From Syntrophorhabdaceae bacterium (GTDB lineage Bacteria; Desulfobacterota; Syntrophorhabdia; Syntrophorhabdales; Syntrophorhabdaceae): a DNA stretch of 24,154 nucleotides. Every line of letters starts with the position of its first letter. The stretch's first letter is position 1. Of the stretch, positions 1-7,328 are shown one piece after another. The position numbers and the translations under genes were made by a program. The notes below the pieces were generated by a model that did not search any database, was not told the DNA's origin, and saw only the letters and a program-made list of their open reading frames with translations. The DNA is taken from the NCBI GenBank assembly GCA_026416315.1, contig JAOAFK010000155.1:1-24154 (forward strand). Direction: 5' to 3'.

Positions 1-19
1 AGATGTGTATAAGAGACAG
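1..19. other. Tn5 mosaic-end adapter (library artefact)
   Basis: The first 19 bases, AGATGTGTATAAGAGACAG, are exactly the Tn5 transposase mosaic end present in Nextera adapters. They are not genomic. They carry a TAA (10-12) in frame with waaA, which makes that gene look as if it began downstream. The real sequence starts at base 20. Confidence 0.96.
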
Positions 20-1110
20 CCATAGGTGAGGCTGCCATAGCAGAATCCCTCATAAAATTTATGAGAGAACAAAAAAGGCTAAGTGACGGTTTTATTATCA
101 CGACAAACACATATTATACAAGGGATCTTCTTTTAAATAGATTAAAGGGTATCCATGTGTATTCCCTCCCTGTTGACATACAGTATGTCATAAAAAATTT
201 TGTAGATGGCTCAACATTTAAGGCACTTTTAATCATTGAAACAGAGATCTGGCCAAATCTCATCTGGACTGCTAAAAAATCCAATATACCTGTAATTATT
301 TTAAACGGAAGGATATCGGATAAGTCTTATCCAAACTATAAAAGATTATCTTTTTTTCTAAAACACGTATTATCCCATATTTACATCATCATTACACAAT
401 CAGAGGAGCATAGAAAAAGATATATCTCCATAGGTGCAAACCCTGAAAGGACAATAACAACGGGAAATATAAAATATTACAGGGAAATACCATCTGGCCC
501 TTTTTCATCTAAAGAGCACTTGGTAACCTTTGGTAGTGTGAAAGAAAAAGAACTTGATGCTTTATTTTATGTTATAAAAAAACTAAAAGAGGATATACCT
601 GATATTAGAATCTTTGTAGCACCAAGGGAGCTTCACCTATCATCTATCATAGAAGAAGAATTAAAAAAAGAATATAAAACTGTAAGATACTCTTCACTAA
701 AAAATGAGAAAAATTCTCGCATAAGAGAAGATGCTGATATGGTGGTTGTGGATACAGTGGGTGATCTTTTAAATATATATCAGAAAAGTAAAATCGCCTT
801 TGTGGGTGGCAGTCTTGCACCATACGGAGGCCAGAATATCCTTGAACCATTATTTTTTGAAACACCTGTCCTTTTTGGTCCTTATATGGAAAATTTCAAA
901 GAAATAGCAGAATTAATATTAGAAAAAAAGGCAGGTATAATGGTGAAAAACAAAGATGATTTATACAGAAACATAAAATATCTTCTAAATCACCCTGATG
1001 AAGCAGATGAAATAGGTAAAAAAGGTAAGGAAATTATCCATATGCACAGGGAATACATGGAAAAAACAGTAGATATTGTACTAAATGTCATTGAGAAGGG
1101 GATAATATAA
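20..1110 (+). CDS. waaA: 3-deoxy-D-manno-octulosonic acid (Kdo) transferase, 5' truncated
   Basis: This enzyme transfers Kdo from CMP-Kdo to lipid A at the inner membrane, an essential lipopolysaccharide step. Coding runs in frame from the adapter junction (first full codon at 22, reading AIGEAAIAESLIKF), which matches the conserved SVGE segment near the N-terminus of WaaA. By comparison with the family, roughly 50-60 N-terminal residues, including the membrane anchor, are therefore missing. The ATG at 61 is internal. Further family hallmarks are ETEIWPN, NGRISDKSYPNYKR, and the GT-B C-terminal block FVGGSLAPYGGQNILEP followed by VLFGPYMENF. The stop is one base before mazG, so the two are probably cotranscribed. 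The family is secure; the number of Kdo residues it adds cannot be told. Confidence 0.95.
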
Positions 1111-1111
1111 C

Positions 1112-1867
1112 ATGGAGGAATTTTCAAAACTTGTAGAACTCATGGCAACATTAAGGAGCGAGAAAGGTTGTAAGTGGGACAAAAAACAGACTATCCATTC
1201 ATTTAAAACCTTTCTTGTAGAAGAGGTATATGAGTTAATCGATGCAATAGAGAGAGAAGATTACAGTCATATTAAGGAAGAATTGGGGGATTTGATGTTT
1301 CATATCATCTTTATTTCACAGATCTGCAGGGAAAAAAATGTCTTTGACATAAAAGATGTCTTAAATTTTACATACAAAAAGATGTATAATCGACATCCCC
1401 ATGTGTTCTTAGAAGGTAATCCCGACAGCCCCATTGAAAAAAGATGGGAAGAGATAAAAAGGGCAGAAAAAGAGGACTATTCACCCCTGCAGAACATCCC
1501 AAAGATGATGCCCGCACTACTTAGGGCCTATGTAGTAACAAAAAGGGCAGCAAAGGTGGGTTTTGACTGGCCTAAAATTGAAGATGTTTATAAAAAACTC
1601 GATGAAGAATTAGATGAACTACATAAGGCAGAAGCAAAAGGAGACATAGATAAAATAAAGGAAGAAATAGGGGATATACTTTTTACAATGGTAAATGTAT
1701 CAAGGTTTCACGGTATAGACCCAGAGGATGCCTTAAGAACTACCATTGAAAAATTCATAAGAAGGTTCAGATACATCGAACAACATACAGAATTATCTGA
1801 TGCTGATTTAGATGTTATGGACAGACTATGGGATGAGATAAAGTCTATGGAAAAAGAGGGGGATTAA
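1112..1867 (+). CDS. mazG: Nucleoside triphosphate pyrophosphohydrolase MazG
   Basis: MazG hydrolyses NTPs and dNTPs to monophosphates and PPi, removing non-canonical nucleotides. The 251 residues hold two tandem MazG domains, as in the E. coli-type long form. The N-terminal domain has CKWDKKQT (20-27), acidic metal ligands in EEVYE (37-41) and EELGD (56-60), and RHPHVF (94-99). The C-terminal domain repeats the pattern with DEELDEL (164-170) and EEIGDIL (184-190). The ATG lies one base after the waaA stop, with an AAGGGG ribosome-binding sequence inside the end of waaA, so translation may be coupled. The stop codon sits in the loop of a terminator hairpin shared with the convergent cold-shock gene. 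Confidence 0.95.
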   Translation: MEEFSKLVELMATLRSEKGCKWDKKQTIHSFKTFLVEEVYELIDAIEREDYSHIKEELGDLMFHIIFISQICREKNVFDIKDVLNFTYKKMYNRHPHVFLEGNPDSPIEKRWEEIKRAEKEDYSPLQNIPKMMPALLRAYVVTKRAAKVGFDWPKIEDVYKKLDEELDELHKAEAKGDIDKIKEEIGDILFTMVNVSRFHGIDPEDALRTTIEKFIRRFRYIEQHTELSDADLDVMDRLWDEIKSMEKEGD

Positions 1868-1877
1868 CCCCCTCTTT
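1853..1877. terminator. Bidirectional intrinsic terminator between mazG and csp
   Basis: AAAGAGGGGG (1853-1862) pairs perfectly with CCCCCTCTTT (1868-1877) around the 5-base loop ATTAA, which contains the mazG stop. T-rich sequence follows on both strands (TTTCTTATT on plus, CTTTTTCC on minus). Both convergent genes can therefore end here. Confidence 0.85.
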
Positions 1878-1878
1878 C

Positions 1879-2082
1879 TTATTCTGCCTTTACAACATTT
1901 GCTGCCTGAGGACCCTTTGGACCTTTTGTAATTTCAAATTCAACCTTTTCGCCCTGCTTCAGTGTTTTGAAACCTTCCTGTTTTATTGCGGAAAAATGGA
2001 CAAATACATCCTCTCCATTATCCTGCTCAATAAAACCATAACCCTTTGAATCGTTAAACCATTTTACCCTACCTACTGCCAT
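1879..2082 (-). CDS. Cold-shock protein, CspA family
   Basis: A 67-residue single-domain cold-shock protein: a five-stranded OB fold that binds single-stranded RNA or DNA and melts mRNA structure. The RNA-binding motifs are complete: KGYGFI (13-18, RNP1) and VFVHF (26-30, RNP2), with the usual start VKWFNDSKGYGFI and the C-terminal stretch GPKGPQAANV. The ATG is preceded by AAAGGAG at good spacing. The gene is monocistronic, with its own strong promoter and a terminator shared with mazG. Whether it is cold-induced or constitutive cannot be told, though a 5' leader palindrome is present. Confidence 0.96.
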   Translation of the reverse strand: MAVGRVKWFNDSKGYGFIEQDNGEDVFVHFSAIKQEGFKTLKQGEKVEFEITKGPKGPQAANVVKAE

Positions 2083-2107
2083 ACTACTAAACTCCTTTCA
2101 AAAAATA

Positions 2108-2124
2108 TTAAGCAAACTGCTTAA
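2108..2124. promoter_or_regulatory. Palindrome at the predicted 5' end of csp mRNA
   Basis: TTAAGCA (2108-2114) and TGCTTAA (2118-2124) form a perfect 7-bp inverted repeat with a 3-base spacer. It covers or directly follows the predicted transcription start of csp (about 2123). It could be a repressor operator or a 5'-terminal mRNA hairpin. The structure is seen; its role is inferred. Confidence 0.5.
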
Positions 2125-2129
2125 ACGGT

Positions 2130-2159
2130 ATAGTATGCCTTTTTACCATGCAATGTCAA
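2130..2159 (-). promoter_or_regulatory. Sigma-70-type promoter of the cold-shock gene
   Basis: On the minus strand, TTGACA (2159-2154) is followed after 18 bases by TACTAT (2135-2130). This places the start of transcription near 2123, about 40 bases before the csp ATG. Confidence 0.75.
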
Positions 2160-2190
2160 GCTAAATATACTTTTTTTAAAAATAATTTAT

Positions 2191-2219
2191 TTGAAACAGA
2201 TAACTCTCCGGCGTATAAT
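2191..2219 (+). promoter_or_regulatory. Sigma-70-type promoter of cobA-hemD
   Basis: TTGAAA (2191-2196), a 17-base spacer and a perfect TATAAT (2214-2219). The expected start of transcription is about 2225-2228, only 2-5 bases before the cobA-hemD ATG, which implies a leaderless or nearly leaderless mRNA. Confidence 0.78.
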
Positions 2220-2229
2220 TACCATTTAA

Positions 2230-3720
2230 ATGGCAAAGGTATATTTAATAGGAGCAGGCCCTGGGGATCTAAAACTTATAACCGTTAGGGGTCTTGAGTT
2301 GATTCAAAAGGCAGATGTAATCATATACGACAATCTTGTCAACAGAGACCTTTTAAATTACGCAAAAAAGGATGCGGTGATCATCTATGCAGGAAAGCAG
2401 GCCTCAAGACATGAATTGACACAGAATGAGATAAACGAACTCTTATTTGAAAAGGCAAAGGAAAACAATACAGTTGTGAGATTAAAAGGTGGAGACCCTT
2501 TTATATTCGGCAGAGGTGGTGAAGAGGCCTTCTTTTTGGCAGAACACGGTATAGACTTTGAAATCTGTCCAGGTGTTACATCTGCCATATCCGTTCCAGC
2601 ATATGCAGGCATCCCCCTCACCCACAGGCATTTTGCCTCGTCCGTCGCATTCATCACAGGCCATGAAGATGCTGAAAAAACAGCCTCATCAATAAACTGG
2701 GAGAAAATCTCAATAGGTGCGGATACCCTTGTTTTTCTAATGGGAATAAAAAATATCAAACAGATCACAGAAAAATTAATAGAATTTGGCAGAAACCCCG
2801 ATACAGAGGCCTGTGTTATTACAAATGGGACTTTACCTGAACAAAAAGTTGTTACGGGTAAACTTTCAGACATAGCTGAAAAGGCTAAACAGGAAGGTAT
2901 AAGGCCACCAGGAATCATTGTTGTGGGAAGGGTTGTGGAGTTAAGAAAAATCCTCTCATGGTTTGAAAAAAAACCCCTTTATGGTAAGAAAATCGCCATA
3001 ACAAGGGCAAGACCGCAGTCAATAAAACTGGGAACAGCCCTTTCTGATAAGGGTGCTATGGTTATATATATACCAGTTATAGAGATAAAGCCCATTAAAC
3101 CGAATATACCATTGGATGAGGCAATAAAAGATTTAGATAGCTATTTCGGAATTATTTTTACAAGCACAAATAGCGTGAGCATATTTTTTGATGCCCTATT
3201 TGAAAATAAAAAAGATGCAAGGTTCCTATGCGACAAAAAGATCTTTGCCATCGGAGAGGCAACTGCAAAGGCCCTCCTTGAAAAAGGGGTTATATCAGAT
3301 TTTGTGCCTGAAAAATGGACTTCCGAAGGGATAGTAGAGGTTTTAAAAACCCTTGATTTAAACAATAAAAAGATTCTTTTACCCAGGGCAGAAGAGGCCA
3401 GTAACATTATTGCTCAGTATATCCATAAAAATGGTGGGAGCTGTCATGTGGTTCCCATATATAGAACAGTACTTCCGGAAAAAACGGAGCATTTAAAAGA
3501 AAATCCCGATGTGATAACATTTACAAGCTCCTCCACTGTTAGAAACTTTATATCCATCTATGGAAAAGATATCCTGAAAACCACTATCAATGCATCCATA
3601 GGGCCTGTGACAACATATACATTAAAGGATTATGGTATAGAAGTCCACATAGAGGCAAAAAGACATGATATTTCAGGCCTCGTGGAGGCAATAGAAGCGT
3701 ATTTCAATGTTTATAAATAG
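2230..3720 (+). CDS. cobA-hemD: Fused uroporphyrinogen-III C-methyltransferase / uroporphyrinogen-III synthase
   Basis: A 496-residue bifunctional enzyme. Residues 1 to about 243 are the SAM-dependent methyltransferase that turns uroporphyrinogen III into precorrin-2, with GAGPGD (8-13), RLKGGDPFIFGRGGEE (84-99) and PGVTSAISVPAYAGIPLTHR (114-133). From about 250 to the end is HemD, which cyclises hydroxymethylbilane to uroporphyrinogen III: KKIAITRARPQ, IIFTSTNSV, ILLPRAEEA and ITFTSSSTV. The fusion carries flux directly from hydroxymethylbilane towards siroheme, cobalamin or siroheme-derived heme. The start is fixed by the family N-terminus (KVYLIGAGPGD), yet no Shine-Dalgarno is present and the promoter ends just upstream. 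No other tetrapyrrole gene is in the window. Confidence 0.96.
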   Translation: MAKVYLIGAGPGDLKLITVRGLELIQKADVIIYDNLVNRDLLNYAKKDAVIIYAGKQASRHELTQNEINELLFEKAKENNTVVRLKGGDPFIFGRGGEEAFFLAEHGIDFEICPGVTSAISVPAYAGIPLTHRHFASSVAFITGHEDAEKTASSINWEKISIGADTLVFLMGIKNIKQITEKLIEFGRNPDTEACVITNGTLPEQKVVTGKLSDIAEKAKQEGIRPPGIIVVGRVVELRKILSWFEKKPLYGKKIAITRARPQSIKLGTALSDKGAMVIYIPVIEIKPIKPNIPLDEAIKDLDSYFGIIFTSTNSVSIFFDALFENKKDARFLCDKKIFAIGEATAKALLEKGVISDFVPEKWTSEGIVEVLKTLDLNNKKILLPRAEEASNIIAQYIHKNGGSCHVVPIYRTVLPEKTEHLKENPDVITFTSSSTVRNFISIYGKDILKTTINASIGPVTTYTLKDYGIEVHIEAKRHDISGLVEAIEAYFNVYK

Positions 3721-3747
3721 CCTGTAAAAAAACGAAAAAATAAAAGG

Positions 3748-4473
3748 TTAAATAAGATAGGGCTCCCACATCTTTAATGTCCTTGAAATATAATCAGAAG
3801 GCAACCCCTTAACAAGTTGATTATGTCCAGGCAGGAGCATATCCACCTCAAGTTTTGAAAGTTTCATAAGGGAATTTCTCAACTCTTTTGCATCGGCACC
3901 GAAGAGGTCGAATCTTCCAATGGCATAATCTGCATATACCACATCTCCGGGGATCAATACCTTTTTCTCCCTGTTATATAATGCAATGCCACCAGATGAA
4001 TGACCGGGTATGTGTATGATTTCCCATTCCATGTTACCGAGCATTAGTTTTTCATCACCCTTGAGTTTTCTATGGACCGTTAGTCTAAAGGCATCTGATG
4101 AAAGGCCGTATTGCATCTGGCACATACTCTTAAACATGTCCATACCATATACTGCCCTGTCATCACCCCTTTCAAGGAGCTCTGCCTCTGCCTCATGAAC
4201 CCATAGCTCAGCATGGGGTATCTCTTTTAAAACTTCTGAAATACAGCCTATATGGTCAAAGTGTGTATGGGTCATAATAATCCTCTTAATTGCCGTTAGT
4301 TCAACCCCATCTTTTAAAATAGACTGTATTTTATATCTACCTTTCCCTGCTAGTCCTACATCAATAATGGAAAGGTCCATTGATGATGGCTCACCTATCA
4401 CATATGTATGAGAATCAGGGATGAATTCATCCATACCTTGAATAGCATATATACCTTCAGTTATTTTAGCCAT
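3748..4473 (-). CDS. Metallo-beta-lactamase-fold hydrolase, glyoxalase II-like
   Basis: A 241-residue metallo-beta-lactamase-fold protein with a complete binuclear metal site: H69, H71, D73 and H74 (THTHFDH), H158 (PGHSSGG), D177 (PGD) and H217 (PGHNQ). The general type resembles hydroxyacylglutathione hydrolases and other small thioester or ester hydrolases; the substrate cannot be assigned. A longer frame exists upstream to 4533, but the start at 4473 is preferred. It has AAAGGGG six bases upstream, matches the family start (ITEGIYAIQG), and the promoter at 4505-4533 would start transcription inside the longer frame. It converges on cobA-hemD with 27 bases between the stops and no clear terminator. 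Confidence 0.88.
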   Translation of the reverse strand: MAKITEGIYAIQGMDEFIPDSHTYVIGEPSSMDLSIIDVGLAGKGRYKIQSILKDGVELTAIKRIIMTHTHFDHIGCISEVLKEIPHAELWVHEAEAELLERGDDRAVYGMDMFKSMCQMQYGLSSDAFRLTVHRKLKGDEKLMLGNMEWEIIHIPGHSSGGIALYNREKKVLIPGDVVYADYAIGRFDLFGADAKELRNSLMKLSKLEVDMLLPGHNQLVKGLPSDYISRTLKMWEPYLI

Positions 4474-4504
4474 ATTAAACCCCTTTCTATTTTTTAAACA
4501 GTGT

Positions 4505-4533
4505 ATTTTACTTTTTAGTCTGAAAACGGTCAA
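4505..4533 (-). promoter_or_regulatory. Promoter of the metallo-hydrolase gene
   Basis: On the minus strand, TTGACC (4533-4528), 17 bases, then TAAAAT (4510-4505). Transcription would start near 4498, giving a leader of about 25 bases with the AAAGGGG ribosome-binding site and supporting the start at 4473. Confidence 0.7.
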
Positions 4534-4600
4534 GATAAATTAATACGAAAATATTAAAACCATGTGAAAATTCATGTTATATTATGAAAAGGAGAGATAG

Positions 4601-5713
4601 ATGGAAGACAGGATAATCGATTCGATTAAAGAAAATTTTCTTAAAGTGGAAAAGTTAGAGGAAAATGTAAGACTATTTAACAGTCTTACAAAGGATTCAA
4701 AGGTAAAACTTCTAAATGCAATAATGGAGATAAAAGAAGAAATAACCGGAAGATTTTTAAACCTCATTTATGAACATGAAGGAGATAAAGATGTTCTCAA
4801 GAAGATAAGAAAGATTGTCTTTTCACTAAAAACAAGGGGCATTAAGGTAGATGAGCCTTTAAAAAAAGGAGAGGCTGCACTGAGACAGACAGAAGAGGTT
4901 AAAGATAGAAAGATCAAAAGTTACATTACTAATTTTGATTATTACAATCAGATGGCTGTGCTTATGGGAATAGAATTAAAAAAGAAAAATTTTTTACTTG
5001 TGCACGGAGAAATTGAATTCCCAAATGGTTTGAAAAACCTAAATATCGTGCCTTTTAAAAAGGATGAATTTGAGCACATCATATCATCAAGTTTATTTGA
5101 ACAAAAGGATAAACTCGCCTTTTCAGAGGCGCCTGTGAATTTTGCCTATCGTATATTAAAAGAGGCCTCAAGCAGATCCAAAAGATTCATGGAAGAGATA
5201 AGGGGCTTAAACGATATACTTAAGGAAAACTCCATAGAATTTAAAAAAGAATTTAATATATACGGTCTTACTGTTCCTGATGAAACACACAGGATTGAAA
5301 TCTATCACATATTTTCCCATAGCTTTTTTGAGTTTTTTAAATTCCGCTGGGATGGCTTTGAAGATGACAGAGAAAGATACAGGGAAATTAAAAACCCTGC
5401 CATAATCCTGCCTCGTTACATGATAGAAGAAAAAAGGCAGGCATTTATCAGAGGACTTGTTGAAAGTGAGAGGATAAAAAAATTAATCCCCTACTTAAAG
5501 ACTGTTTTAGAAATCTATGCCTATCTATTTTATGCGCACAGGGAATTTTCTTATTATAAGGGTCTTGTGGATTATATGAGAGGGGATGAAGACTTAACCT
5601 ATGCGGTTTTATACCTCATTGAAAAAAATCTTGAACAGGAAAAAGACGAAGAAAGATTCCTTGAGGCAAATAAAATGATTATAAACCCTTTTGATATTCA
5701 TGAAAAAGAGTGA
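4601..5713 (+). CDS. Hypothetical protein of 370 aa overlapping rlmE
   Basis: I do not recognise a family. The ATG has AGGAGA five bases upstream. The 370 residues are highly charged and appear mostly helical. No signal peptide, membrane segment, cysteine cluster or nucleotide-binding motif is visible. The N-terminal 130 residues are Lys/Glu-rich and may form helical bundles; a middle segment (about 225-270) is richer in aromatic residues (HIFSHSFFEFFKFRWDGFED). The last 14 bases overlap the start of rlmE, so the two are very likely cotranscribed and translationally coupled. This suggests, without proving, a link to ribosome assembly or RNA handling. Base use matches the neighbours, so there is no sign of transfer. 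Confidence 0.85.
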   Translation: MEDRIIDSIKENFLKVEKLEENVRLFNSLTKDSKVKLLNAIMEIKEEITGRFLNLIYEHEGDKDVLKKIRKIVFSLKTRGIKVDEPLKKGEAALRQTEEVKDRKIKSYITNFDYYNQMAVLMGIELKKKNFLLVHGEIEFPNGLKNLNIVPFKKDEFEHIISSSLFEQKDKLAFSEAPVNFAYRILKEASSRSKRFMEEIRGLNDILKENSIEFKKEFNIYGLTVPDETHRIEIYHIFSHSFFEFFKFRWDGFEDDRERYREIKNPAIILPRYMIEEKRQAFIRGLVESERIKKLIPYLKTVLEIYAYLFYAHREFSYYKGLVDYMRGDEDLTYAVLYLIEKNLEQEKDEERFLEANKMIINPFDIHEKE

Positions 5714-6302
5714 TCTAAAAGACGCATTTTTCAAAAAGGCTAAAAAAGAAGGCTACAGGGCAAGAAGTGTATATAAATTAAAGGAGATTCAGGAAAAATT
5801 CAATATTATTAAAAGAGGGGATAGGGTTTTGGATTTAGGGTGTTCACCTGGCAGTTTTCTCCAGTATATATCAGAATTGATAGGAGATAATGGTTTGGCA
5901 GTGGGCATCGATATTCTTCCCACACACCCCATAAACAGAAAAAACATTATCACTATACAGGCTGATATTAAGACGATCGATATAAAAGAGGTTCTAAAGG
6001 CAAATTCTATAGATTGTTTTGATGTAATAACCTGTGATATAGCACCGAACCTCACAGGTATTAGGGAGACGGACGACAAAAATATAGAGGAACTTTTTTT
6101 TGTTGTTAAAAACTATGTGGAATGCGCTCTAAAAAAACATGGAAGCCTTATACTAAAATCCTTTTTTTCTGAAAACTTCAGATCCATCCAGAGTAACTTG
6201 AAGGTATTATTCAAAAAAGTGACTGTTTACAAACCCCAGGCATCAAGGTCGATAAGCTCAGAGATTTATCTTATATGCCAGGATAAAATCCAAGGTCTAT
6301 AA
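5700..6302 (+). CDS. rlmE: 23S rRNA 2'-O-ribose methyltransferase RlmE (FtsJ/RrmJ family)
   Basis: RlmE uses SAM to methylate the 2'-OH of U2552 (E. coli numbering) in the A-loop of 23S rRNA, a late step of 50S assembly. The 200-residue protein has the SAM motif VLDLGCSPGSFLQY (43-56) and the full K-D-K-E catalytic tetrad: K26 (RSVYKL), D113 (CDIAPN), K153 (LILKSFF) and E188 (SRSISSEIYLI). A TTG at 5691 could extend it by three residues, but the ATG at 5700 fits the family. There is no clear Shine-Dalgarno, and the start lies inside the preceding gene, so coupling is likely. Its 3' end overlaps the convergent bioB by 32 bases. Confidence 0.95.
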   Translation: MKKSDLKDAFFKKAKKEGYRARSVYKLKEIQEKFNIIKRGDRVLDLGCSPGSFLQYISELIGDNGLAVGIDILPTHPINRKNIITIQADIKTIDIKEVLKANSIDCFDVITCDIAPNLTGIRETDDKNIEELFFVVKNYVECALKKHGSLILKSFFSENFRSIQSNLKVLFKKVTVYKPQASRSISSEIYLICQDKIQGL

Positions 6303-7248
6303 CCATCTCCATATCAGATTGGGCATTTCTTCCAGGGGTGGTGAGATAATTTCCTGTCATAAGGGAATTACAGCCCGCTACAATGGCAAGGGGTAAAAGC
6401 TGCCTTAAATTCTTTTCCTTTCCACCGCATACCTTGATATCTTTGTCAGGCATGATAAATCTAAAGATGGAAATGGTGATAAGCACTTCTATCGGTGGCA
6501 GAAGTGGTTGATTCTCAAGGGGAGTTCCTTTTATAGGATTAAGGATATTTATGGGAACAGAATCTACATCAAGCTCTCTAATGGTTAAGGCAAGCTCTAT
6601 CCTCTGGGCCATTGTCTCGCCAAGTCCTATTATACCACCACAGCAGGTGCTCAAACCTGCCTCTTTTGCATTTTTAATTGTCTCTATGTCTTCATCATAA
6701 TCGTGGGTTGAACAGATATTGGGAAAATAGCTCCTTGCTGTTTCAAGGTTATGGTGGTATCTGAACAGCCCGGCCTCTTTCAGTCTCTTAGCCCTTTTCT
6801 TATCGAGCATCCCAAGAGAACAACACGGTCTAATACCTATGTGATTTATCTCTTTCACCGCATCTTCTATGGTCATCCATTCTTCGTCTGTGTGAATCTC
6901 TGTCCCGCTTGTAACGATTCCAAACATTTGAGCGCCATCTCTTTTTGCCTGCATAGCCCTTTCAACTATAATCTCCTTTGATAAAAGGGGATATATCTCT
7001 GCATCAGTATTATAATGGCCTGACTGTGCACAAAATTTACAATCTTCAGGACACAGGCCAGATTTTGCATTTACAATAGAACAGAAGGATATCTTTTTGC
7101 CTTTATAGAGTTGTGCAATCTCTGATGCATTTGCAAAAAGGGAAAAAGGGTTTTTAACACCTATATCATAAAGCCTCATTGCATCTTCAAAGTCTATATT
7201 TTTCTCTTTTATTGCCTTTTCCTTTATTTTTTCAAGTTCGTAATCCAT
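6271..7248 (-). CDS. bioB: Biotin synthase (radical SAM), probably the obligate-anaerobe type
   Basis: BioB inserts sulfur into dethiobiotin. The 325 residues include the radical-SAM [4Fe-4S] motif at C66, C70 and C73 (CPEDCKFC) and the BioB blocks YHHNLET, GGIIGLGET, INILNPIKGTPL and YLTTPG. The auxiliary-cluster ligands differ from the E. coli set. The C97 position is G110 (FGIVTSG), the Arg260 position is K277 (GGKE), and extra cysteines stand beside the other ligand positions: C142-C143, C202-C203 and C274. This fits a different auxiliary cluster, as in anaerobe-type BioB. The ATG is preceded by GGAGG. No bioA, bioD or bioF lies nearby, so the gene is isolated, but a candidate BirA operator overlaps its promoter. 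It converges with rlmE, overlapping it by 32 bases. Confidence 0.95.
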   Translation of the reverse strand: MDYELEKIKEKAIKEKNIDFEDAMRLYDIGVKNPFSLFANASEIAQLYKGKKISFCSIVNAKSGLCPEDCKFCAQSGHYNTDAEIYPLLSKEIIVERAMQAKRDGAQMFGIVTSGTEIHTDEEWMTIEDAVKEINHIGIRPCCSLGMLDKKRAKRLKEAGLFRYHHNLETARSYFPNICSTHDYDEDIETIKNAKEAGLSTCCGGIIGLGETMAQRIELALTIRELDVDSVPINILNPIKGTPLENQPLLPPIEVLITISIFRFIMPDKDIKVCGGKEKNLRQLLPLAIVAGCNSLMTGNYLTTPGRNAQSDMEMVIDLGFYPGI

Positions 7249-7298
7249 TTGATCCTCCGTTTTAACAACAACACTTTTAGCTTTTATTGAGGTCTTTA

Positions 7299-7328
7299 TT
7301 TATAAAAAGAAAATACCCAAGTTGTCAA
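7299..7328 (-). promoter_or_regulatory. Promoter of bioB
   Basis: On the minus strand, TTGACA (7328-7323), 18 bases, then TATAAA (7304-7299). The -35 box lies inside one half-site of the candidate BirA operator, so bound repressor would block RNA polymerase. Confidence 0.65.

Noticed and set aside
1..19. Tn5 transposon end as evidence of a mobile element
   Set aside because: Only the 19-base mosaic end is present, at the very edge of the contig, with no transposase or outer repeat; it is a sequencing adapter.
2385..2918. 177-residue open frame on the minus strand inside cobA-hemD
   Set aside because: It is antisense to a well-supported methyltransferase domain, has no family likeness and arises from the codon bias of the real gene.
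6271..7248. bioB as a pseudogene because of the missing C97 and Arg260 ligands
   Set aside because: The frame is full length, the radical-SAM cysteines are intact, and the losses are matched by new cysteines beside the ligand positions, which indicates an alternative functional type.
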